From the NCBI GenBank assembly GCA_019416425.1, contig DXXK01000073.1, forward strand, positions 1 through 64,000: a stretch of DNA of 64,000 bases, in the 5' to 3' direction. A program made the position numbers and the translations under genes. Below, one piece after another: positions 58,155 to 64,000 of this stretch. How positions within the stretch are numbered: position 1 is the first letter of the stretch; each line of letters starts with the position of its first letter. Under the pieces are notes generated by a model. It ran no database searches. It saw nothing but the letters and a program-made list of their open reading frames with translations, and was not told where the DNA came from. This DNA comes from Bacteroidales bacterium (GTDB lineage Bacteria > Bacteroidota > Bacteroidia > Bacteroidales > Muribaculaceae).

Positions 58155-60140
58155 ATGAAGAGAATCACACTTGATGCCGAATGGCCGGAGATGCCGAAGT
58201 TCCAGGAAGGCATCCGCCGCGCTCCGGACCGCGGCTACACGCTTAACGAGGCCAAGACGCGCACGGCGCTGAAGAACGCGCTGCGCTATCTGCCGCCGGA
58301 GCTGCACGAGCAAGCCATTCCCGAGTTCCTGGAGGAACTGCGCACCCGCGGCCGCATCTACGCCTACCGCTTCCGCCCCGAGGGCGACCTGAAGGCAAAG
58401 TCCATCGACGAATACAAGGGTAAATGCACGGCCGGAAAGGCGTTCCAGGTGATGATCGACAACAACCTGAGCTTCGACGTGGCCTTATACCCCTACGAGC
58501 TTACCACATACGGCGAGACCGGCCAGGTGGCACAGAACTGGCTGCAGTACCGCCTGATCAAGAAATACCTGGAGGAACTGACCGACGACCAGACCCTGGT
58601 GATGGAGTCCGGCCATCCGTTGGGCCTGTTCCCCTCGCGTCCGGACGCGCCGCGCGTCATAATCACCAACGCCATGATGGTAGGCATGTTCGACAACCAG
58701 CATGACTGGCACGAGGCGATGCAGCTTGGCGTGGCCAACTACGGCCAGATGACGGCGGGTGGCTGGATGTACATCGGACCGCAGGGTATAGTCCACGGAA
58801 CGTTCAACACCATCCTGAACGCCGGCCGCATGAAATTGGGCGTTCCCGAAGACGGCGACTTGCGCGGCCACATATTCGTGTCGTCCGGTCTGGGCGGCAT
58901 GAGCGGCGCACAGCCCAAGGCGGCTGAGATAGCCGGCGCCGCGGCAATCATAGCAGAGGTGGACCAGTCGCGCATCGACACCCGCAAGAACCAGGGCTGG
59001 GTGTCGGAAGTGACCGACTCCATCCCTGAGGCGTTCCGTATGGCCCAGGAGGCAATGGCCGAGAAACGCCCCATCTCCATAGCCTACCACGGCAATGTGG
59101 TTGACCTGCTGGAATATGCCGTGAAGCATGACAATAAGATCGAGCTGCTGAGCGACCAGACCAGCTGCCATGCCGTGTACGACGGAGGCTACTGCCCGGT
59201 GAGCTTGACCTTCGAGGAGCGCACCCGGATGCTGCACGAGGATCCGGAGCAGTTCCGCAAGGAGGTGGACGCGTCGCTGAAGCGCCACTTCGAGGCCGTC
59301 AAGGAACTGGTGGCCCGCGGCACATACTTCTTCGACTACGGCAACGCCTTCATGAAGGCGGTCTACGATTCCGGTGAGAAGGAGATATCGCGCAACGGCG
59401 AGGATGACAAGGACGGCTTCATCTGGCCCAGCTATGTGGAGGACATCATGGGCCCGATGCTGTTCGACTACGGCTACGGTCCCTTCCGCTGGGTATGCCT
59501 CAGCGGCAAGCATGAGGACCTGGTCAAGACCGACCATGCCGCCATGGAGTGCATCGACCCGAACCGCCGCGGCCAGGACCGCGACAACTACAACTGGATT
59601 CGCGACGCGGAGAAGAACGCACTGGTCGTGGGCACGCAGGCCCGTATCCTGTACCAGGACGCCATGGGACGCCTGAAGATAGCACTGAAGTTCAACGAGA
59701 TGGTCCGCAACGGCGAGGTCGGTCCGATCATGCTGGGGCGTGACCACCACGATGTCAGCGGTACCGACTCGCCGTTCCGCGAGACGTCGAACATCAAGGA
59801 CGGCTCGAACGTGATGGCCGACATGGCCGTGCAGTGCTTTGCAGGCAACTGCGCGCGCGGCATGAGCCTTGTGGCGCTGCACAACGGTGGCGGCGTGGGT
59901 ATCGGAAAGGCCATTAACGGCGGCTTCGGCATGGTGTGCGACGGTTCGGAGCGCGTGGATGAGATACTGAAGAAGGCGATGCTGTGGGACGTGATGGGCG
60001 GTGTTGCGCGCCGCAGTTGGGCCCGCAACAAGAATGCCATGGACACCGTCCGCGAGTGGAACGACACCCAGTCGGACAACGGCTTCATGATTACGGAACC
60101 CTTCCTGGTGGATGAGACATTACTGGATAAAAACCTCTGA
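58155..60140 (+). CDS. hutU: urocanate hydratase
   Basis: A 661-aa enzyme of histidine breakdown that hydrates urocanate to 4-imidazolone-5-propionate using tightly bound NAD+. The NAD-binding Rossmann region has VSSGLGGMSGAQPKAAEIAG, and conserved stretches include SGHPLGLFPSRPDAPRV and LHNGGGVGIGKAINGGFGMV. It is longer than the 550-aa proteobacterial form, as in other Bacteroidetes. First gene of the hut operon. Confidence 0.95.
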   Translation: MKRITLDAEWPEMPKFQEGIRRAPDRGYTLNEAKTRTALKNALRYLPPELHEQAIPEFLEELRTRGRIYAYRFRPEGDLKAKSIDEYKGKCTAGKAFQVMIDNNLSFDVALYPYELTTYGETGQVAQNWLQYRLIKKYLEELTDDQTLVMESGHPLGLFPSRPDAPRVIITNAMMVGMFDNQHDWHEAMQLGVANYGQMTAGGWMYIGPQGIVHGTFNTILNAGRMKLGVPEDGDLRGHIFVSSGLGGMSGAQPKAAEIAGAAAIIAEVDQSRIDTRKNQGWVSEVTDSIPEAFRMAQEAMAEKRPISIAYHGNVVDLLEYAVKHDNKIELLSDQTSCHAVYDGGYCPVSLTFEERTRMLHEDPEQFRKEVDASLKRHFEAVKELVARGTYFFDYGNAFMKAVYDSGEKEISRNGEDDKDGFIWPSYVEDIMGPMLFDYGYGPFRWVCLSGKHEDLVKTDHAAMECIDPNRRGQDRDNYNWIRDAEKNALVVGTQARILYQDAMGRLKIALKFNEMVRNGEVGPIMLGRDHHDVSGTDSPFRETSNIKDGSNVMADMAVQCFAGNCARGMSLVALHNGGGVGIGKAINGGFGMVCDGSERVDEILKKAMLWDVMGGVARRSWARNKNAMDTVREWNDTQSDNGFMITEPFLVDETLLDKNL

Positions 60141-60156
60141 AAATCGGTACGATAAG

Positions 60157-61851
60157 ATGAAACAACTTATAGAATGCGTTCCGAACTTTTCGGAGGGACG
60201 CGACAAGGCGAAGATAGACGAGATTGTAAAGGCCATCGAGGCCGGTGGCGACGTTCGGATACTGGACATAGACCCGGGCGAGGCCACGAACCGCACGGTC
60301 GTGACCTTTGTGGGAGAGCCTGCGGCTGTATGCGATGCGGCGATAGCCGGCATGCGCAAGGCCGCCGAGGTGATTGACATGCGCACGCATCACGGAGCGC
60401 ATCCCCGTATGGGCGCCACCGACGTGCTTCCGCTGATTCCCGTGTCGGGCATCACATTAGAGGAGTGCGGCGAGCTGGCCCGCAAGTTAGCGGAGCGTGC
60501 CGCGACGGAGCTGAACATCCCGTGCTACTGCTACGAGGCATCGGCATATACACCCGAGCGCAAGAACCTGGCCGTCTGCCGCGAGGGTGAGTACGAGGGG
60601 CTGCCCGAACGCATGGGCAAGCCCGGTAAGGGTCCCGACTTCGGCGACCGTTCCTGGGACGACGAGGTCGCACGGACAGGCTGCACAGCCGTGGGCGCAC
60701 GCGACTTCCTGATTGCCGTGAACTTCAACCTGAACACCACCTCGACGCGCCGCGCCAACGCCATAGCGTTCGACGTGCGCGAGAAGGGACGTCCCAAGCG
60801 CGAGGGGGGCAAGCTGACCGGCAAACCGCTGAAGGACGAGAACGGCAACACCATAATGATACCCGGCACGCTCAAGGGAACCAAAGCCATAGGATGGTAC
60901 ATTGATGAGTACGGCATCGCCCAGGTGTCGATGAACATCACCGACATGAAGGCCACGCCGCTGCATGTGGCGTTCGACGAGGTCTGCCGCGCCGCCGCCG
61001 CCCGCGGACTGCGCGTCACAGGCACCGAGATCGTGGGACTTGTTCCCAAGTCGGCCATACTGGACGCCGGCCGCCACTACCTGCGCATGCAGCAGCGGTC
61101 GCTCGGTATCCCCGAGGAGGAGATCGTCAAGATCGCCGTCAAGTCGATGGGTCTGGACGACCTGAAGCCCTTCAAGGCTGAGGAGAAGATAATCGAGGAC
61201 ATGCTTGCCAAGCCCGATAAGCGCCTGGTGGACATGACCGTGACCGGATTCGCCGACGAGACGGCGAGCGAGAGTCCCGCTCCCGGCGGCGGCTCCATCT
61301 CCGCATATATGGGTGCATTGGGTGCCGCGTTGGGCACGATGGTTGCCAACCTGTCGGCTCATAAGGCCGGCTGGGACGACCGCTGGGAGGAATTCTCCGA
61401 CCAGGCGGTGCGTGGCCGCGAGATCATGACCAGGCTGATGGCATTGGTCGACGAGGACACCGAGGCGTTCAACCGCATCATGGCCGTCTTCGCCATGCCC
61501 AAGGGCACGGCCGAGGAGAAGGCAGCCCGCGCCGCCGCGCTGCAGGAGGCAACCCTGTACGCCACCGAGGTGCCGCTGCGCACCATGCGCGAATCCGCCA
61601 AGGTATTCGACCTTGCCGAGGCTATGGCCCGTAACGGCAACCCCGCGTCGGTATCGGATGCCGGAGTTGGTGCACTGGCCGCACGTGCCGCTGTGCTCGG
61701 CGCTTACCTGAACGTACGCATCAACGCCTCCGGACTCAAGGACCGCGAGCAGGCCGACAAGCTCCTGAAGGAGGCCGCCGACATCGCCGCGACCGCAATC
61801 CGCCGCGAGACGGAGGTGCTGGAAGTGGTGAACTCAGTCATTGACAAATGA
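60157..61851 (+). CDS. ftcD: bifunctional glutamate formimidoyltransferase/formimidoyl-THF cyclodeaminase
   Basis: A 564-aa fusion from the ATG at 60157 (MKQLIECVPNFSEGRDKA), 16 bp after hutU. Residues 1 to about 325 form the formiminotransferase (N and C subdomains; HHGAHPRMGATDVLPLI, GTEIVGLVPKSAIL), and about 360-560 is the cyclodeaminase (ESPAPGGGSISAYMGALGAA). The enzyme moves the formimino group of N-formimidoyl-glutamate to tetrahydrofolate and releases ammonia. This route avoids wasting the one-carbon unit, unlike pathways that release formamide. Confidence 0.94.
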   Translation: MKQLIECVPNFSEGRDKAKIDEIVKAIEAGGDVRILDIDPGEATNRTVVTFVGEPAAVCDAAIAGMRKAAEVIDMRTHHGAHPRMGATDVLPLIPVSGITLEECGELARKLAERAATELNIPCYCYEASAYTPERKNLAVCREGEYEGLPERMGKPGKGPDFGDRSWDDEVARTGCTAVGARDFLIAVNFNLNTTSTRRANAIAFDVREKGRPKREGGKLTGKPLKDENGNTIMIPGTLKGTKAIGWYIDEYGIAQVSMNITDMKATPLHVAFDEVCRAAAARGLRVTGTEIVGLVPKSAILDAGRHYLRMQQRSLGIPEEEIVKIAVKSMGLDDLKPFKAEEKIIEDMLAKPDKRLVDMTVTGFADETASESPAPGGGSISAYMGALGAALGTMVANLSAHKAGWDDRWEEFSDQAVRGREIMTRLMALVDEDTEAFNRIMAVFAMPKGTAEEKAARAAALQEATLYATEVPLRTMRESAKVFDLAEAMARNGNPASVSDAGVGALAARAAVLGAYLNVRINASGLKDREQADKLLKEAADIAATAIRRETEVLEVVNSVIDK

Positions 61852-61861
61852 TGGGCGACCT

Positions 61862-63100
61862 ATGAAACGACTCGTGATAACGAACGCCAACCTCTACACC
61901 CCTGTGGGCACCACGGCCCGCAAGGGTGCGGAGATGGGCGAGATACTGCATATCGAGAAAGCCGGAATCGTAATAGAGGATGGCGTGATCCGCTGGGTCG
62001 GCCCGGATTCGGAGTTGCCTCAGCAGGACGATTCGGCCGACGAGGAGGTCTACATGGACGCCATCGGACGTGCCGTGATACCGGGATTCGTCGACAGCCA
62101 CACGCACCTTATCTTTGGAGGCTACCGTCCCGACGAGTTCGGCTGGCGGCTGAAGGGGGATACCTACATGAGCATAATGGAGCGTGGCGGCGGCATACAG
62201 TCGACAGTCAACGCCACCCGCGAGGCCAGTGAGGAAGAGCTGCGCGACAAGGCCGAATGGTTCCTGGAGGAGATGAGCCAGATGGGCGTCACCACCGTTG
62301 AGGCCAAGAGCGGTTACGGACTCGACACCGAGACGGAGCTGCGGATGCTGCGCGTCATCAAGGCTCTGGCCGATGATCCCGAACGCAAGGTGGATGTTGT
62401 GTCCACTTTCTTGGGCGCCCATGCCGTGCCGAAGGAATATGCCGGACGCACCGCGGAGTATGTGGACCTGATGATCCGCGAGACGCTGCCCGAGGCAAAG
62501 GAACTTGCGGAATTCGCCGACATCTTCACTGAGAAGAATGTCTTCGAGATCGAGGACTCTCGGCGCTATCTGCAGGCCGCCAGGGACCTGGGCTATAAAC
62601 TGAAACTCCATGCCGACGAGATAGTGCAGCTGGGGGGAGCCGAGCTGGGCGCCGAGATGGGAGCCGTGTCGGCCGACCATCTGCTGCATGTCAGCGACGA
62701 AGGCATCCGCCGCATGGCCGAGGCCGGAACGGTGGCTACCCTGCTTCCGCTGACGGCCTTCGCGCTGAAGGAGCCGTACGCGCCGGCACGTAAGTTCATC
62801 GACGCCGGGGCGGCCGTGGCGCTGGCCACTGACCTGAATCCAGGGTCGTGTTTCAGCGGCTCGATACCGCTGACCATCGCGCTGGCCTGCATCTACATGG
62901 GCATGAGCGTGGAGGAGACGTTGACGGCGCTGACGCTGAACGGCGCGGCCGCCGTGGACCGCGCGGACCGCATAGGCAGTATCGAAGCCGGCAAACAGGC
63001 CGACCTGCTGATACTGCATTTCGACACGCTGTCCTGCTTGCCCTACTATGTAGGCATGAACACGGTCGATGCCGTAATCAAAAACGGCAAGGTGATTTAA
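61862..63100 (+). CDS. hutI: imidazolonepropionase
   Basis: A 412-aa amidohydrolase that opens the imidazolone ring to N-formimidoyl-L-glutamate. The metal motif VDSHTHLIFGG is near residue 78, with further conserved KLHADEIVQLGGAELGAEMG, VSADHLLHVSD and ATDLNPGSCFSGSIPL. I take the ATG at 61862 (MKRLVITNANLYTP), 10 bp after ftcD, rather than 61841, which would overlap ftcD by 11 bp. Confidence 0.94.
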   Translation: MKRLVITNANLYTPVGTTARKGAEMGEILHIEKAGIVIEDGVIRWVGPDSELPQQDDSADEEVYMDAIGRAVIPGFVDSHTHLIFGGYRPDEFGWRLKGDTYMSIMERGGGIQSTVNATREASEEELRDKAEWFLEEMSQMGVTTVEAKSGYGLDTETELRMLRVIKALADDPERKVDVVSTFLGAHAVPKEYAGRTAEYVDLMIRETLPEAKELAEFADIFTEKNVFEIEDSRRYLQAARDLGYKLKLHADEIVQLGGAELGAEMGAVSADHLLHVSDEGIRRMAEAGTVATLLPLTAFALKEPYAPARKFIDAGAAVALATDLNPGSCFSGSIPLTIALACIYMGMSVEETLTALTLNGAAAVDRADRIGSIEAGKQADLLILHFDTLSCLPYYVGMNTVDAVIKNGKVI

Positions 63101-63144
63101 GTCGTAAGTCAGAGTGACTAAGTAATTTAATACGAAGAACAACC

Positions 63145-64000
63145 ATGAGACACGAATTGAAAGTTTACGAAATAGGAAGCTCGGACCTGCACTACGGTCT
63201 GATCGAACAGATATTGAAGAGCGGGACAGTACTGAAACTGTCGGAGACGGCACGTCGCAAGATCCAGCATTGCCGCGAGTATCTTGACAAGAAGACGGAC
63301 GAGAACACCGTGCCCATCTACGGCGTGACGACTGGTTTCGGCTCGCTGTGCGACAAGCATATCAGCCGCGACGAGCTGTCGACGCTGCAGGAGAACCTGG
63401 TGAAGAGTCACAGCTGCAGCGTGGGCGTCCCGGTAAGCACGGAAATAGTGAAGCTGATGCTTCTGCTCAAGGCCCACGCGCTGTCGATGGGCTTCAGCGG
63501 CGTGCAGGTATGCACTGTGGAGCGAATCCTGGACATGTACAACAACGACATACTGCCCGTGGTGAACGACCGTGGCTCGCTGGGCGCGTCGGGTGACCTG
63601 GCGCCGTTGGCCAACCTGTTCCTGCCGCTGATCGGCGAGGGCGAGGTATGGTACAAGGGTGAGCGCAAGCCTGCGCGCCAGGTGCTGGACATCATGGGCT
63701 GGCAGCCCATCAAGCTGCAGTCCAAGGAGGGACTGGCCCTGCTGAACGGCACGCAGTACATGAGCGCCAACGGCATCAAGGCGCTGATCGACGGCTGGCA
63801 TATGGTGAACTGCTTCGATCTGTTCGGCGCGATGTCGCTCGAGGCGTTCGACGGCCGCATCGAGCCGTTCTGGGACTGCATCCAGCAGGTGCGTCCCCAC
63901 AAGGGCCAGATCGAGACGGGCAAAGTGTTCCGCCAGCTGTTGAAGGGGAGCGAGATCATAGCCCAGCCCAAGCAGCACGTGCAGGATCCCTACTCGTTCC
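63145..64000 (+). CDS. hutH: histidine ammonia-lyase, 3' end beyond the window
   Basis: The first 285 codons of histidine ammonia-lyase, which deaminates histidine to urocanate and so starts the pathway. The ATG at 63145 opens MRHELKVYEIGSSDLHYGL, and the frame runs through the window end. The catalytic MIO group forms from Ala148-Ser149-Gly150 in DRGSLGASGDLAPLA, which is intact, and YGVTTGFGSL near residue 60 is also typical. It follows hutI by 44 bp. Confidence 0.95.
   Translation, partial: MRHELKVYEIGSSDLHYGLIEQILKSGTVLKLSETARRKIQHCREYLDKKTDENTVPIYGVTTGFGSLCDKHISRDELSTLQENLVKSHSCSVGVPVSTEIVKLMLLLKAHALSMGFSGVQVCTVERILDMYNNDILPVVNDRGSLGASGDLAPLANLFLPLIGEGEVWYKGERKPARQVLDIMGWQPIKLQSKEGLALLNGTQYMSANGIKALIDGWHMVNCFDLFGAMSLEAFDGRIEPFWDCIQQVRPHKGQIETGKVFRQLLKGSEIIAQPKQHVQDPYSF

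Noticed and set aside
58485..59882. 465-codon ORF antisense to hutU
   Set aside because: Shadow; His/Val/Leu-rich translation with no recognisable domain.
61838..63253. 471-codon ORF antisense to hutI and hutH
   Set aside because: Shadow spanning two certain genes.

Overview
The window reads as a chromosome segment of a Bacteroidota gut bacterium, order Bacteroidales, most likely from the Muribaculaceae or a close relative; the family is an inference. Support comes from promoters of the Bacteroidota form (TTTG, about 20 bp, TAnnTTTG) found repeatedly before genes, a fused lpxC/fabZ gene, a TonB-dependent receptor paired with a lipoprotein, a Na+-pumping methylmalonyl-CoA decarboxylase operon, and a full-length fused ftcD. 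The housekeeping genes are fairly GC-rich, and the 9.3-20 kb block is visibly richer in AT.

Layout. 1-2.8 kb: end of mutA and complete mutB (succinyl-CoA to methylmalonyl-CoA), closed by a strong terminator. 2.9-5.3 kb: a well-formed promoter, a roughly 340-nt structured leader with a 25-codon ORF, and a CbxX/CfxQ-type AAA+ ATPase. 5.3-10.1 kb: a small unknown gene, then a tandem duplication of a two-gene module (P-loop ATPase with a C-terminal PD-(D/E)XK nuclease, plus a small membrane protein). In each duplicate one member is broken: the first small gene is a remnant, the second ATPase has a frameshift. 10.2-21 kb: a type I restriction-modification locus (hsdR, hsdM, a DUF1016 nuclease, hsdS) followed by an inverted spare target-recognition cassette, a tyrosine recombinase, an inverted silent hsdS and a RhuM-family gene. 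Three exact inverted-repeat pairs (50, 23 and 19 bp), all in reading frame, link the expressed hsdS to the silent copies. This is a self-contained HsdS shuffling system able to encode up to six specificities, and it is the most interesting feature of the window.

21-32.5 kb: a small membrane protein with an HExxH-like motif, an SPOUT rRNA/tRNA methyltransferase, an aspartate decarboxylase and aspartate:alanine antiporter pair (proton-motive cycle), a GntR/YtrA-controlled double ABC transporter operon with a dyad operator on its promoter, and a GT39 glycosyltransferase. 32.5-32.8 kb: tRNA-Gly(GCC) and tRNA-Leu(GAG). 33-38 kb: a lipoprotein and TonB-dependent receptor pair. 38-42.8 kb: a membrane protein, an HU/SPOR protein, a TPR protein and DsbD. 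42.9-47.8 kb: iorA-iorB-aminotransferase-CoA transferase, a likely aromatic 2-oxoacid oxidation operon.

48.5-53 kb (minus strand): mce-mmdA-mmdD-mmdC-mmdB, which with mutAB completes the succinate-to-propionate route and couples it to Na+ export. 53.2-56.4 kb: lpxD-lpxC/fabZ-lpxA for lipid A. 56.5-57.9 kb: a secreted M64 metallopeptidase. 58.1-64 kb: hutU-ftcD-hutI-hutH (histidine to glutamate), cut by the window end. Many long ORFs antisense to the GC-rich genes are shadows and are not listed.
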